DNA of 64,000 nucleotides from Lachnocurva sp029100405 (GCA_046263755.1 JBJYZC010000003.1:135664-199663), one strand, 5' to 3'. Shown: positions 16,622 to 26,004, counted from the first letter of the stretch. Made by a program: numbers and translations. Notes: generated from the sequence alone by a model not told the origin.

Positions 16622-16996
16622 AGGTGCTCTACGTGCCTTCTTGAGACCGTACTTCTTACGCTCTTTCATACGAGGATCACGTGTCAGGAAACCTGCACTC
16701 TTCAAGGTCGGACGGAAGTCACCGTCGACTTCAAGCAGTGCACGGGAGATTCCGTGACGGATAGCGCCGGCCTGACCAGCAAGTCCGCCGCCCTTTACAT
16801 TAACCAGTACATCGAACTTATCAACAGTCTCGGTTGCAACCAGAGGCTGACGAACGACAACCTTCAGAGTCTCAAGGGGAAGATACTCGTCGATGTCCTT
16901 TTTATTGATCGTGATTTTGCCTGTGCCAGGTACAAGATAAACTCTTGCTACAGAAGATTTTCTTCTACCGGTTCCGTAATACTTGTTATCAGCCAT
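16604..16996 (-). CDS. rpsI: 30S ribosomal protein S9
   Basis: 130 aa, full length. It has the YYGTGRRKSSVARVYL N-terminus and ends with GLKKARRAPQFSKR, the invariant basic tail that reaches the P-site tRNA. It lies 22 bp after rplM in the universally paired order. The 3' end doubles as the apparent attachment site of the accessory region. Confidence 0.98.
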   Translation of the reverse strand: MADNKYYGTGRRKSSVARVYLVPGTGKITINKKDIDEYLPLETLKVVVRQPLVATETVDKFDVLVNVKGGGLAGQAGAIRHGISRALLEVDGDFRPTLKSAGFLTRDPRMKERKKYGLKKARRAPQFSKR

Positions 16997-17018
16997 TATT
17001 CGATACCCTCCTCAAGGA

Positions 17019-17453
17019 TTAAAATGTTAAAGTTTCCGGCTTCTGAGCTGCATGCTTGTGATCCGGTCCGGCATATACGAATAACTTCTTGTATTCTTCG
17101 CGGCCAAGAGGTCCCTTCGGGAGCATTCCCTTAACAGCCATTTCAATGACTCTCTCCGGATGCTTCTGAAGCATTTCCTTCAGAGTAGTGGACTTCAGTC
17201 CGCCAACATAATCAGAATGTCTGTAGTAAACCTTCTGATCCAGCTTCCTACCGGTAACCTTGATCTTCTCAGCGTTTACAACGATGACATAATCACCGGT
17301 ATCTGCGTGAGGGGTATAGATTGCCTTGTTCTTGCCTCTTAAAACTCTTGCGACGTTAGAAGCAAGGCGGCCAAGTGTCTGGCCTTCAGCGTCAACGACA
17401 TACCATTTTCTCTCAACCTTAGTCGGGTTCGGCATATAAGTCGAATTGTTCAT
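17019..17453 (-). CDS. rplM: 50S ribosomal protein L13
   Basis: 144 aa, the usual length, with WYVVDAEGQTLGRLAS near the N-terminus and the MLPKGPLGREEYKKL segment near the C-terminus. It is an early-assembly protein of the large subunit. Forms an operon with rpsI. A strong AAGGAGGAAG site precedes the ATG, and a 314-bp leader separates it from truA. Confidence 0.98.
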   Translation of the reverse strand: MNNSTYMPNPTKVERKWYVVDAEGQTLGRLASNVARVLRGKNKAIYTPHADTGDYVIVVNAEKIKVTGRKLDQKVYYRHSDYVGGLKSTTLKEMLQKHPERVIEMAVKGMLPKGPLGREEYKKLFVYAGPDHKHAAQKPETLTF

Positions 17454-17479
17454 TAGAGCTTCCTCCTTAAATCAGGTTC

Positions 17480-17560
17480 ATGCGCTTTCCTCCGGGAAAT
17501 GTACCAAACCGGATTCCATACGCTCTATATAGTCAAAGGCTGCTCCGGGGCTTTGGAACA
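17480..17560 (-). promoter_or_regulatory. Possible L13 leader (ribosomal-protein autoregulatory RNA)
   Basis: The minus strand upstream of rplM carries CCTTTGACTATATAGAGCG, then GGAATCCGG and CCCGGAGGAAAGCGC. It can fold into short stems close to the start codon. Firmicutes commonly have an L13 leader here. I cannot confirm a match to the family by eye. The rest of 17561-17768 shows nothing else recognisable. Confidence 0.35.
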
Positions 17561-17768
17561 TACCTTCTGAAACTACATCAGCCTTTACATTTTATTACGG
17601 TTTTCCTTTAGTGTCAAACGATTTCTGGCTATTTCTCGACGAAAAATATACAATATTTTTCCAGGTTTCTTATCAATTATTCACAATCATGATAATAGGA
17701 GTGTCCATAGTACCTTTTGTCACTTAATCTTCAAACGCCGTTCCAATCAAAAAGAGCCCTTTTGCCAC

Positions 17769-18620
17769 TTATTTTTCAAACTCTGTCCCGATCAGAAAGA
17801 GCCCTTTTGCCGGTGCCGTCGGTCCGGCCAGGCTCCGGTCCTTTGCTTCCAGGATTTCTTTCATGGACAGGGGACTCATAGCGCCCCGTCCGACTTCGAT
17901 CAGAGTGCCTGCGATGATCCGGACCATATTATAGAGGAAGCCGTCGCCTGTGACACGGATCCTGACATCCATTTCTGTCAATTCCGGGTGGTCTGTTCGC
18001 TGATCCGAAGGATCTGCCTGCTGCAAATGCTCCGATCCGCCAAAGTTTTCCACTCTCCGGTATCTTTCCGGTTCCAGAGAGTCATGCCTCTCCCCTGTAA
18101 CCTGAAGTTCATAAATCGTCCGCACACGGCTTGTCACCTGGGCATGGACCGAGGAAAAACTCGTAAAATCATGCTTTCCAACCAAAAGATCCGCTGCCTT
18201 CTGCATGGCTGTAAGATCCAGGGCTACATGAACCGTATGGAAATAATAGCGGTCCGTCGGAAGCAGAGTTCTTGCCACCCGGATCCGGTATTCATAAGTC
18301 TTTCTGGATTTGATCTTATGAGGATGGAAATCCTCTGCCACAGCACTTGACGATAGGACACGGACATCTTCCGGAAGCCTTACATTTAATGCCGGGGCGA
18401 TTCTCTCCACCGGCATCCTGGTCTCGATATCGAAGACCGCCGGATTTCCGTAAGAATGCACACCTGCATCCGTCCGGCTGCCACCGATCAAATCAATTTC
18501 TCTTGAAAAGAGGTCCGCCAAAGCCTTCAAAAGCTCCCCTTCCACGGTTCTCTGGCCGGGCTGCTTCTGCCAGCCGGCAAAATCTGTGCCATCATAGGCG
18601 ACTTTTATGAGGACCCTCAT
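17769..18620 (-). CDS. truA: tRNA pseudouridine(38-40) synthase
   Basis: 283 aa. It converts U38-U40 of tRNA anticodon arms to pseudouridine. The catalytic aspartate is in GGSRTDAGVHS (about residue 52), and the start MRVLIKVAYDGTDFAGWQKQ is diagnostic. An insertion of about 40 residues (about 175-215) rich in polar residues is unusual in length. It overlaps ecfT by one base (TGATG), matching the conserved ecfA1-ecfA2-ecfT-truA-rplM-rpsI order of Firmicutes. Confidence 0.96.
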   Translation of the reverse strand: MRVLIKVAYDGTDFAGWQKQPGQRTVEGELLKALADLFSREIDLIGGSRTDAGVHSYGNPAVFDIETRMPVERIAPALNVRLPEDVRVLSSSAVAEDFHPHKIKSRKTYEYRIRVARTLLPTDRYYFHTVHVALDLTAMQKAADLLVGKHDFTSFSSVHAQVTSRVRTIYELQVTGERHDSLEPERYRRVENFGGSEHLQQADPSDQRTDHPELTEMDVRIRVTGDGFLYNMVRIIAGTLIEVGRGAMSPLSMKEILEAKDRSLAGPTAPAKGLFLIGTEFEK

Positions 18621-19420
18621 CAGAAACGCACCCCGAGACAGATGACAAGGGCCAGGAATACGATAAGGCAGCCATACGCATAGCCGTCCCGTCTCTCATA
18701 GTGGAGCGGTTTCATCTTGGTCCGGCCTTCGCCGCCATTATAACAGCGGGCTTCCATGGCTAGGGCCAGATCATTGGCCCGGCGAAAAGCACTGACAAAA
18801 AGCGGCACCAGAAGAGGCACCATGGATTTGGCCCTTTGGACAATATTTCCGGTATCAAAGGAAGCTCCACGGGCCATCTGTGCCTTCATGATCTTGTCCG
18901 TCTCATCGATGAGGATGGGGATGAAACGAAGAGCGATGGACATCATCATAGCGATTTCATGAACCGGGACCTTGATATAGGTTAAGAAATGCAGACCGGA
19001 CTCCAGGCCGTCCGTCAGCTGATTTGGCGTGGTCGTCAGCGTCATGATGGAGCTTCCGATAATCAACAGGATCATTCGCGCTGTCATAAGGGCTGCATTC
19101 TTGATACCTTCCTCTGTAATGGTAAGAAAAGCCCAGTGGAAGACCACTTTGCCCGGCGTCAGGAAGAGATTGAAGACTGCTGCAATCACGATCAGAAGGA
19201 CAATGCCGCGAAGTCCCCTTACCATAAAGGAAAAGGGCACCTTGGAAAGGGCAATGATGATAAGCAGGCAGACCGTCACAAAGAGGATGGCAATCGGATT
19301 GTCCGCAATAAATAGCGCAATAATATAGACCAGGGTCGCCAGAAGCTTGGTCCGCGGATCCATCCGGTGCAAAGCAGAGTCCGCCGGATAATATTGTCCC
19401 AGTGTAATATCTCGAAACAT
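18620..19420 (-). CDS. ecfT: Energy-coupling factor transporter transmembrane protein
   Basis: About 266 aa from the ATG at 19420, chosen over the one at 19459 because AAAGG lies 7 bases before it and because MFRDITLGQYYPADS is the family start. It is the scaffold membrane subunit joining the EcfA1/A2 ATPases to vitamin-specific S components. Four or more hydrophobic segments are visible, along with the ARG coupling motif (MARGASFD, about residue 180). No S component is encoded nearby, so this is a shared (group II) module. Confidence 0.93.
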   Translation of the reverse strand: MFRDITLGQYYPADSALHRMDPRTKLLATLVYIIALFIADNPIAILFVTVCLLIIIALSKVPFSFMVRGLRGIVLLIVIAAVFNLFLTPGKVVFHWAFLTITEEGIKNAALMTARMILLIIGSSIMTLTTTPNQLTDGLESGLHFLTYIKVPVHEIAMMMSIALRFIPILIDETDKIMKAQMARGASFDTGNIVQRAKSMVPLLVPLFVSAFRRANDLALAMEARCYNGGEGRTKMKPLHYERRDGYAYGCLIVFLALVICLGVRF

Positions 19421-19465
19421 AATGCTGCCTTTCGCAAATATCTGTGCCACATCTGGCATCAGGTT

Positions 19466-20323
19466 TTACTTTGTCTCTTTCGCCCGAAAGACCCGAAGGA
19501 TCTCCTCCCGGGCTTCTTCGACCGTTGTACAGTCGACATCGACCGGAAAACCTGCCTTCTTCAAGTCATGCATGACATAAGTCACCTGGGGTGCGGCCAG
19601 GCCGATCTCCTCCAGATCCTTATAATGGCGGAATACCTCACGCGGAGTCCCGTCGTATTTCGGCCGCCCCTTGTCCATAACAAGGATCCGGTCAACATAA
19701 TTTGCCACATCTTCCATGGAGTGAGAGACCAGAACAATGGTATTCCCGTGCTCATGAAGATCCCGGATCAAATCCAGAATCTCATTCCGGCCTGCCGGAT
19801 CCAAGCCGGCCGTCGGCTCGTCCAAAATCAGGATCTCAGGATGCATGGCAAGAACACCGGCGATCGCCACCCGGCGTTTCTGCCCTCCTGACAATTCAAA
19901 GGGAGACGCATCATACTGGGTTTCCGGAAAGCCGACCGCTTCCAAAGCTTCCCCTGCCCTCGTTTTGATCTCTTCTTCCGACAGTCCCTGATTCTTAGGT
20001 CCGTAGCAGACGTCTGCGAAAACCGTCGTCTCAAAAAGCTGGTGCTCCGGATATTGGAAGACCATACCGACCTTGGTTCGAAGTCCCTTCAAATCATAGC
20101 CGTCTGCATAGATATTCTGATCATTAAAATAGATCTGCCCGGAACTTGCCTTCAAGAGACCGTTCAAATGCTGAACCAGGGTTGATTTCCCGGATCCGGT
20201 ATGACCGATGATGCCTAAGAACTGGCCGTCTTTGATCTCCAGACTGACGTCATCCAAGGCTTTGATCTCGTAGGCTGTGCCGCTGCTGTACCGATAAGTC
20301 ACATGCTCTAAGCGAAGTCCCAT
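19466..20323 (-). CDS. ecfA2: Energy-coupling factor transporter ATPase A2
   Basis: 285 aa. ABC ATPase with Walker A GHTGSGKSTL, the ECF-typical Q-loop region FQYPEHQLFE, signature FELSGGQKRRVAIA and Walker B ILILDEPTAGLD. The YPEHQLF form and its place between ecfA1 and ecfT identify it as A2. It supplies ATP hydrolysis for vitamin or metal uptake. GGGGAGGAG precedes the ATG. Confidence 0.95.
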   Translation of the reverse strand: MGLRLEHVTYRYSSGTAYEIKALDDVSLEIKDGQFLGIIGHTGSGKSTLVQHLNGLLKASSGQIYFNDQNIYADGYDLKGLRTKVGMVFQYPEHQLFETTVFADVCYGPKNQGLSEEEIKTRAGEALEAVGFPETQYDASPFELSGGQKRRVAIAGVLAMHPEILILDEPTAGLDPAGRNEILDLIRDLHEHGNTIVLVSHSMEDVANYVDRILVMDKGRPKYDGTPREVFRHYKDLEEIGLAAPQVTYVMHDLKKAGFPVDVDCTTVEEAREEILRVFRAKETK

Positions 20324-20328
20324 GCCTT

Positions 20329-21213
20329 TTACTCCTCCCCTGCTGCCATACGTAAGGCTTCTACCAGTTCCTGACGTGTCAGTATTCCCTCCGGGATGTC
20401 CAGACCGGCCTCGCGGAGTTCATGCGCCAGAAGCGTTACCTGGGGAACATCCAGGCGGAAGGACTTCAACTTGTCGACATCAGAGAAGATCTCTCTGGGC
20501 TGACCGCGCATAACGACTTTGCCCTGGTCCATGACATAGACATAGTCCGAGCCCACGACTTCCTCCATATAATGCGTGATGAGGATGATCGTAACGCCCT
20601 TCTTCTTATTCAGCTCATGCACTGCAGCAAGAACCTCTTTCCGTCCGTCCGGATCCAGCATGGCTGTCGGTTCATCGAGAACAATGCACTTGGGTTCCAT
20701 TGCCATGACACCGGCAATGGCCACTCTCTGCTTCTGCCCTCCGGAAAGTTTATTGGGAGAATGTTTCCGATATTCCCACATACCGACAGATTTCAAACTT
20801 TTCTCTACCCGTTCCCAGATCTCATCGGTCGGAACACCGATATTCTCCGGGCCGAATCCGACATCCTCTTCGACAACACTGGCAATGATCTGATTGTCCG
20901 GATTCTGGAAGACCATGCCGGCTGTTTTTCGGATGGGAAGAACATTCTCTTCCAGAGAAGCATCCTTGCCATCGACATAGAGGCTTCCTCCGGTCGGCGC
21001 TAAAAGAGCATTCAAATGCTTTGCCAATGTCGACTTTCCGGAACCGTTATGGCCCAGGATGGAAATAAACTGACCGGGGCGGACATCCAGATCGACATGA
21101 TCCACCGCAGTCAGGATCCGCTCTACATTTCCCTCTTCATCCCGCTGGACATATTCATGAGAGAGATCGACCGCCTCGATAATGTTGTCATATTTCTTAT
21201 TCTTGTCTGCCAC
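20329..21213 (-). CDS. ecfA1: Energy-coupling factor transporter ATPase A1
   Basis: 294 aa from a GTG start. Walker A is GHNGSGKSTL; the Q-loop FQNPDNQIIA, signature KLSGGQKQRVAIA and Walker B CIVLDEPTAMLD are all intact. The FQNPDNQ form is typical of EcfA1. It overlaps the upstream aminotransferase gene by 17 bp and is 5 bp from ecfA2, so it is part of one transcript. Confidence 0.95.
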   Translation of the reverse strand: MADKNKKYDNIIEAVDLSHEYVQRDEEGNVERILTAVDHVDLDVRPGQFISILGHNGSGKSTLAKHLNALLAPTGGSLYVDGKDASLEENVLPIRKTAGMVFQNPDNQIIASVVEEDVGFGPENIGVPTDEIWERVEKSLKSVGMWEYRKHSPNKLSGGQKQRVAIAGVMAMEPKCIVLDEPTAMLDPDGRKEVLAAVHELNKKKGVTIILITHYMEEVVGSDYVYVMDQGKVVMRGQPREIFSDVDKLKSFRLDVPQVTLLAHELREAGLDIPEGILTRQELVEALRMAAGEE

Positions 21214-22396
21214 TGTTTTCGTCTGCTTTCTTCCCGGCTCTTAACTCTGTAACAAATTCCTCGATCCGATCGACCGCCTTCTCCAGATCTTCCAGAGAAT
21301 AGGCATAAGAGATCCGGATAAATCCCTCGCCACAGTCACCGAAGGCAGTCCCCGGTACGACGGCGACCTTCTTAGTCTTCAGAAGTTGTGTTGCAAATTC
21401 ATCACTGGTCATCCCGAATTCCTTGATGGAAGGGAAGATATAGAAGGCCCCGAAAGGCTCGAAGCACTGGAGCTGCATCTTCTTGAAACGGTCCATGAGA
21501 TAGCGGCGGCGGTGGTCATACTCCTCCCGCATCTTGTCGACCTCATCCTGACAGTTTCTTAATGCCTCCACTGCCGCATACTGGCTGTTGGTCGGTGCAC
21601 ACATGATGGCAAACTGATGAATCTTCAACATCTGAGACAGAAGTTCCCGCGGGGCACAGGCATAACCCAGCCGCCAGCCGGTCATGGCATAAGCCTTGGA
21701 AAAGCCGTTGATATAGACCGTCCGTTCCTTCATGCCGGGCAAGGCAGCAATGGACACATGCTTTTCCAGATAAGTCAGTTCCGAATAGATCTCGTCTGTA
21801 AGAATAAAGAGGTCGTGTTTCTTCACCACTTCGGCAACCGCTTCCAGATCAGCTTTCTCCATGACGGCGCCCGTCGGGTTGTTGGGATAAGGAAGGATCA
21901 GGACCTTGGTCCTTTCCGTGATCGCATCCTCCAGCTCCTCTGCCGTCAACCGGAATTCATTCTCCTCTTTCAGAGGAATGTAGACCGGTTTTCCACCTGC
22001 CAGGATCGTGCAGGGTCCGTAACTCACATAAGATGGCTGAGGAATCAACACCTCATCCCCCGGATCCAGCATGGCACGGAGAGCCACATCAATGGCCTCC
22101 GATCCGCCGACGGTTACCATGATTTCAGAGCTCGGGCTGTAATAGAGCTGATAGCGGCGCTCCAGATATTTGGAGATCTCCTCCCGAAGCTGCTTCAAAC
22201 CGGTATTCGACGTATAGAAAGTCCGCCCCTGTTCCAGGGAATAGATCGCCTCATCACGGATCCTCCAGGGCGTGTCGAAGTCCGGTTCGCCTACGCCAAG
22301 AGAAATCGCATCATCCATTTCATTTACGATATCGAAGAATTTCCGGATCCCGGAGGGAGCGATCCCCGTGATCGTCTGATTCACCATACTTCTCAT
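21197..22396 (-). CDS. PLP-dependent class I/II aminotransferase
   Basis: 399 aa. Fold type I aminotransferase with the PLP lysine in YINGFSKAYAMTGWRLGY (about residue 237), the NPTGAVM motif (about 172) and the C-terminal RISYAYS arginine motif. It is close to aspartate/aromatic or MalY/PatA-like aminotransferases; the substrate is uncertain. It lies directly downstream of an Lrp/AsnC regulator, a common pairing for amino-acid metabolism. Confidence 0.9.
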   Translation of the reverse strand: MRSMVNQTITGIAPSGIRKFFDIVNEMDDAISLGVGEPDFDTPWRIRDEAIYSLEQGRTFYTSNTGLKQLREEISKYLERRYQLYYSPSSEIMVTVGGSEAIDVALRAMLDPGDEVLIPQPSYVSYGPCTILAGGKPVYIPLKEENEFRLTAEELEDAITERTKVLILPYPNNPTGAVMEKADLEAVAEVVKKHDLFILTDEIYSELTYLEKHVSIAALPGMKERTVYINGFSKAYAMTGWRLGYACAPRELLSQMLKIHQFAIMCAPTNSQYAAVEALRNCQDEVDKMREEYDHRRRYLMDRFKKMQLQCFEPFGAFYIFPSIKEFGMTSDEFATQLLKTKKVAVVPGTAFGDCGEGFIRISYAYSLEDLEKAVDRIEEFVTELRAGKKADENSGRQE

Positions 22397-22424
22397 AACA
22401 AAAGTTCCTGCCCTTTCCTCTGCA

Positions 22425-22913
22425 TCACAAAGACATCTTCATCCGTTCTTCCTTGGGAACATCCACCATGATGGTACCCTGTTCCTTGTAATTCTTCAGA
22501 ATGAAATTCGTCTTAGTGGAGAAGACAGAATCCAGAACAGACAATTTCTGGGAAACAAAGTCCGCAATCTCCCGTAAGGACTTGCCCTCCAGAATGACCA
22601 TGAAATCAAAGCCGCCGGAGATCAGATAGACATCGCTGACTTCAGGGAAGTTATAGATCCTCTGAGCGATTTTATCAAAACCGCTGCCTCTCTGAGGAGT
22701 CACACGGACCTCAATCATGGCCTTAGCCTTCTCGACGCCGGCCTTTTCCCAGTTGATCAATGTATGATAACCGCAGATGATGTGCTTATTTTCCATATCT
22801 TCCAGGCAGTTCAATACCGCCGCCTCATCTTCCCCAAGAATGACCGCGAGCTCATGAAGATCGATCCTGCTGTTTTTTTCAATGTAATTTAAGATCTTTT
22901 CCTGCATTTCCAT
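22425..22913 (-). CDS. Lrp/AsnC-family transcriptional regulator
   Basis: 162 aa. The N-terminal winged helix (KILNYIEKNSRIDLHELAVILGE) is followed by a RAM ligand-binding domain (MIEVRVTPQRGSGFDKIAQRI and VSDVYLISGGFDFMVILEG). Such proteins sense amino acids. The start at 22913 lies 25 bp inside the end of the upstream gene, suggesting coupled expression. The neighbouring aminotransferase is the likely target. Confidence 0.9.
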   Translation of the reverse strand: MEMQEKILNYIEKNSRIDLHELAVILGEDEAAVLNCLEDMENKHIICGYHTLINWEKAGVEKAKAMIEVRVTPQRGSGFDKIAQRIYNFPEVSDVYLISGGFDFMVILEGKSLREIADFVSQKLSVLDSVFSTKTNFILKNYKEQGTIMVDVPKEERMKMSL

Positions 22914-23473
22914 TTCTCCTCTTCCTTTCCTTCGGATATTTCCTTACTTCTGACCCTCTCCAGGAATCGTTTCTCCCTTCCATGATCAAAAAGAAGGATT
23001 CTTCCCTTGTCAGATGTCAATGCTCCGACCGTGGCCGCTCGGAAGCCCAGTCGCTTGAAATACTCTGTGATGGAGCGACCGTTTTCTGAAAGTATAACCC
23101 AGGAGCCGGCAGAGTCAAGCCGATATGGATCAATATTCAGAAATTCTGCGATTTCCACCGTTTCCTGATGGATCGGGATTTCTCCTATATCCGCAGAAAG
23201 TCCGGATCGCAAGGCCTCCCCGGCCTTCCAGAGATCCGCTTCGATTCCTCCCGGTCCACCCTCGCAAATATAGACCAGTCCGAAATCTTCCTCCGACATC
23301 TCCTTCACAGAAAAAGCCAGCCGCTTCGGATCCTCCTTCGACAGGATCTGATCTGCCCCTTCCAGAAAAGAAGCAGGAAAATTTTTCTCCAGAAGCTCTC
23401 GATTTGCATGAAGGATATGGAAGGTTCCGGCCAATCCAACCGAACCTGCAATCGTAATGTCTGCTTTTTGCAC
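22889..23473 (-). CDS. Stand-alone AIR-synthase C-terminal domain protein
   Basis: About 194 aa from a GTG at 23473, preferred because AGGAAGGGAG lies just before it; the upstream ATG (23500) has no ribosome site. The sequence matches the C-terminal half of the HypE/ThiL/PurM family (GSVGLAGTFHILHANRELL, and GGPGGIEADLWKAGEALR). The N-terminal ATP-binding half is absent, so it cannot work as a normal family kinase or synthase alone. It may partner with another protein or be a small-molecule sensor. It overlaps the Lrp gene. Confidence 0.7.
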   Translation of the reverse strand: MQKADITIAGSVGLAGTFHILHANRELLEKNFPASFLEGADQILSKEDPKRLAFSVKEMSEEDFGLVYICEGGPGGIEADLWKAGEALRSGLSADIGEIPIHQETVEIAEFLNIDPYRLDSAGSWVILSENGRSITEYFKRLGFRAATVGALTSDKGRILLFDHGREKRFLERVRSKEISEGKEEEKWKCRKRS

Positions 23474-23502
23474 GAAAGGCTCCCTTCCTCTTTTGTTCAT
23501 GC

Positions 23503-25185
23503 TTATTGAGATGCGCCACTCACTGCATTCCTGGCATCTTCATAAGCCTTCTTTGCTTTCTCATCATCCGGATTGTCTTCTGCCACTTCCTTCAGGGCTT
23601 TCAATTGTTCCGTCTGATACAGGGTGTCCGGCCGGACACTTACCCCGGTATACTGCTGGATCGCCGCCATGATCCTGGTATCATCCTGGCTCTTTACGGC
23701 ATCCTGCAAAGCCGCCGTGACCGCCGGATCCCCGGACTGGACGCCAACCGAGTATTCTGCATCAACTTCCCGGTAATTGGACTTATTCTGCACCTTGGTC
23801 GATTCCACATTATTGTCGATCGTGACTGTCTTGATCAACTGGTAGACATATCCGGTACTGCCGCTTTTGGTCTTCTGAAGGGTCCCTGCGGGGAGCGATG
23901 GATCCGCCTTATATTTGTTCTTGATCGGTGTCTCGGAAACCAGATGATTGTCAAAAGAAACCTTCCGATTGGCCGGCCGGGTCTCCTTACCGTAAATATT
24001 GACTGTAAGTGCCGAATCCGTTGCCACTTCTTCAATATAGACCGGAGCGCTGGTACTGTTCTTAAATTCCAGATCCTTCAGAGCATAGGTCCCATCCGAA
24101 GAGCCTGCAGTCGCTGCATCAAAAGACAAAGGGACATAATGAACCGGCATGGAATGTGCGGCACGGTTTTCAATGGCAAGTTCCGCCAGAAGAGCCGCAT
24201 TGTAAGTGGTCGAGGAAACCTGGCAGACGCCGCCGCCCTCCTCGTTCACGACCTCACCGTCGGAATAGGCAGCCGCCGTTGCATAGCCATTGGCTGCTGA
24301 AAGAGGAGAAACCGTCTGAAAAAAGGAAATGCTGTCGCCCGGATAGAGGATCTTCCCATTCATCAGAGCAGCCGCTCTCTGTATATTGATCCTCCGCCCA
24401 TTGGTTGAGTTCTGATATTCCGTGGTATAGCTTCCAAGGAGATCATGAACCTGGGACAGTTCTGCTTTGCTTCCGCGGGGTTTCGCCTCTTCAGTAGTAA
24501 GTTTGATCGTCACAGGACTCTTAGATCCTGTGGTCCATTTTTGATCAAAAAAAGCCTCCAGAACCTCAAGCGATGGATCAATATTCAAACTGCTTCCGGA
24601 AGTCCCGGGGACAAAGGTGAAGACACCATTGGAAAGAGACAAGCCGTTGTCTACGGCCGGATGGGATAAATCGGCAGATCTTGCAGTCAAAAGCGCCCTG
24701 GCCGTATCGCTCTTCAATCCGTAGGAAAGCTTAAAATCCTTCCCTTTCCCCGATTGCAGCGCCTTCTGATTCAGGAAACGTTCTGCCGGATTTCCCTTCT
24801 TGCCATAATGCATGGCTTTTGAAATCAGATCGCTGTTCACCGTTTCCAGGCCAAGATCCGAAGCCTTAACGGTGATCGTCTTGTCCGAAGCCTGCAAAGT
24901 AACATCTCTCGTTCCCTCTGCTTTCAAAAGATCAGAAATGACTGCCTCTGCCTCATGGGCCGTCATACCGGAGACATCTTTTCCTTCTATGGAGATTCCC
25001 TTGGGAATGGTGGAAACAGTGTTTTTTCCCGAATTATCTGCCATAACCGTCCGAGAGCCGAGAGCCTTGCCGGCTGAAAAAAGGCAGAAAACTCCTATTC
25101 CTGCAAAAAGCAATCCGGTCAGAATGCCAGAATGCAAGCCGGTCGACCATCTAAAAGGAGTTACTTTCAGGCTCTTTTTCTTCAT
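23503..25185 (-). CDS. VanW-family cell-wall protein
   Basis: 560 aa. It has an N-terminal transmembrane anchor (GILTGLLFAGIGVFCLF), then two putative peptidoglycan-binding (PG_binding_4-like) segments, and a VanW domain (about 235-400) with SFFQTVSPLSAANGYATAAA and EGGGVCQVSSTTYNAALLA. A C-terminal low-complexity tail follows. It is extracellular and membrane-anchored, and is presumed to act on or bind cell wall. GAGGGA precedes the ATG and overlaps the stop codon of a 26-codon ORF upstream. Confidence 0.88.
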   Translation of the reverse strand: MKKKSLKVTPFRWSTGLHSGILTGLLFAGIGVFCLFSAGKALGSRTVMADNSGKNTVSTIPKGISIEGKDVSGMTAHEAEAVISDLLKAEGTRDVTLQASDKTITVKASDLGLETVNSDLISKAMHYGKKGNPAERFLNQKALQSGKGKDFKLSYGLKSDTARALLTARSADLSHPAVDNGLSLSNGVFTFVPGTSGSSLNIDPSLEVLEAFFDQKWTTGSKSPVTIKLTTEEAKPRGSKAELSQVHDLLGSYTTEYQNSTNGRRINIQRAAALMNGKILYPGDSISFFQTVSPLSAANGYATAAAYSDGEVVNEEGGGVCQVSSTTYNAALLAELAIENRAAHSMPVHYVPLSFDAATAGSSDGTYALKDLEFKNSTSAPVYIEEVATDSALTVNIYGKETRPANRKVSFDNHLVSETPIKNKYKADPSLPAGTLQKTKSGSTGYVYQLIKTVTIDNNVESTKVQNKSNYREVDAEYSVGVQSGDPAVTAALQDAVKSQDDTRIMAAIQQYTGVSVRPDTLYQTEQLKALKEVAEDNPDDEKAKKAYEDARNAVSGASQ

Positions 25186-25192
25186 ATTTCCC

Positions 25193-25273
25193 TCAGATCA
25201 TAAATGAAACGATCATGGTAACAACCATTGTAACAATTAAGACCATGGAAACCATGGCAAATACTTTTCTCAT
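25193..25273 (-). CDS. Small hydrophobic peptide, 26 aa
   Basis: Reads MRKVFAMVSMVLIVTMVV and continues as an almost uninterrupted transmembrane helix to its stop at 25193. The stop codon TGA forms part of the ribosome site of the VanW gene, so translation would be coupled. It resembles the class of tiny single-helix Firmicutes membrane proteins (DUF4044/Prli42-like), but no family can be assigned. It has no strong ribosome site of its own. Confidence 0.4.
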   Translation of the reverse strand: MRKVFAMVSMVLIVTMVVTMIVSFMI

Positions 25274-25362
25274 TTGATTTGGATTTTTCAACTTTTTTCT
25301 TTCTATCGAATCGAATCATTACAGTTATGTACTATTCTACCATAACCATGCAAGATGCCGCT

Positions 25363-26004
25363 CTAGCGATCTGTCCGATCTTTGGAATTGCAATATTCCC
25401 TCAGGGGGCAGGTCTTACACTTGGGATTCCTGGCTGTACAGGTTTCCCGCCCGAAGGTAATGAGCCAGAGATTCCAGGAGATCCAATACTCCCTGGGCAG
25501 AACCTTCATCAGATCATATTCCACCTGTGTGGGATCCGTCTTCTTCGTCAGGCCCAGTCTCCTGGAGATCCGACCCACATGCGTATCCACAACGATCGAT
25601 GGCTGATGAAATATATGGCCACGCACTACATTTGCTGTCTTTCTGCCAACACCGGGAAGCGAAGTCAGATCCTCCAGAGAGGAAGGCACTTCCCCGCCGA
25701 AGTCTGAGACCAGCTTTTTCGCACAGGCGATCAGATTTTTGGCCTTGTTATGATAGAAGCCACAGGAATGGATCGCCTTCTCCATGTCCGGCTGCTTTGC
25801 CTCTGCAAAAGCATAGACATCCGGATATTTCCGGAAGAGATCCGGTGTCACCTGATTGACGCGGGCATCCGTACACTGGGCGGAAAGCACAGTCGCAACC
25901 AAGAGTTCCCAGGCATTCCGATAATCCAGAGTTGCCTCCGTGAGGTCCCCATAGGTCTGATCGAGCGCTTCCAGAATATGAGCGATGCGTTCTTTTTTCG
26001 TCAT
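25363..26004 (-). CDS. nth: Endonuclease III
   Basis: 213 aa from the ATG at 26004, which has GGAGA six bases upstream; longer starts add a non-conserved leader. It is a DNA glycosylase/AP lyase for oxidised pyrimidines. The helix-hairpin-helix with the catalytic lysine is in SLPGVGRKTANVV (about 110-122), followed by the catalytic aspartate in the VDTHVGRISRRLGL segment. The 4Fe-4S cysteines are intact with C-x6-C-x2-C-x5-C spacing near the end (CTARNPKCKTCPLREYC). Confidence 0.95.
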   Translation of the reverse strand: MTKKERIAHILEALDQTYGDLTEATLDYRNAWELLVATVLSAQCTDARVNQVTPDLFRKYPDVYAFAEAKQPDMEKAIHSCGFYHNKAKNLIACAKKLVSDFGGEVPSSLEDLTSLPGVGRKTANVVRGHIFHQPSIVVDTHVGRISRRLGLTKKTDPTQVEYDLMKVLPREYWISWNLWLITFGRETCTARNPKCKTCPLREYCNSKDRTDR

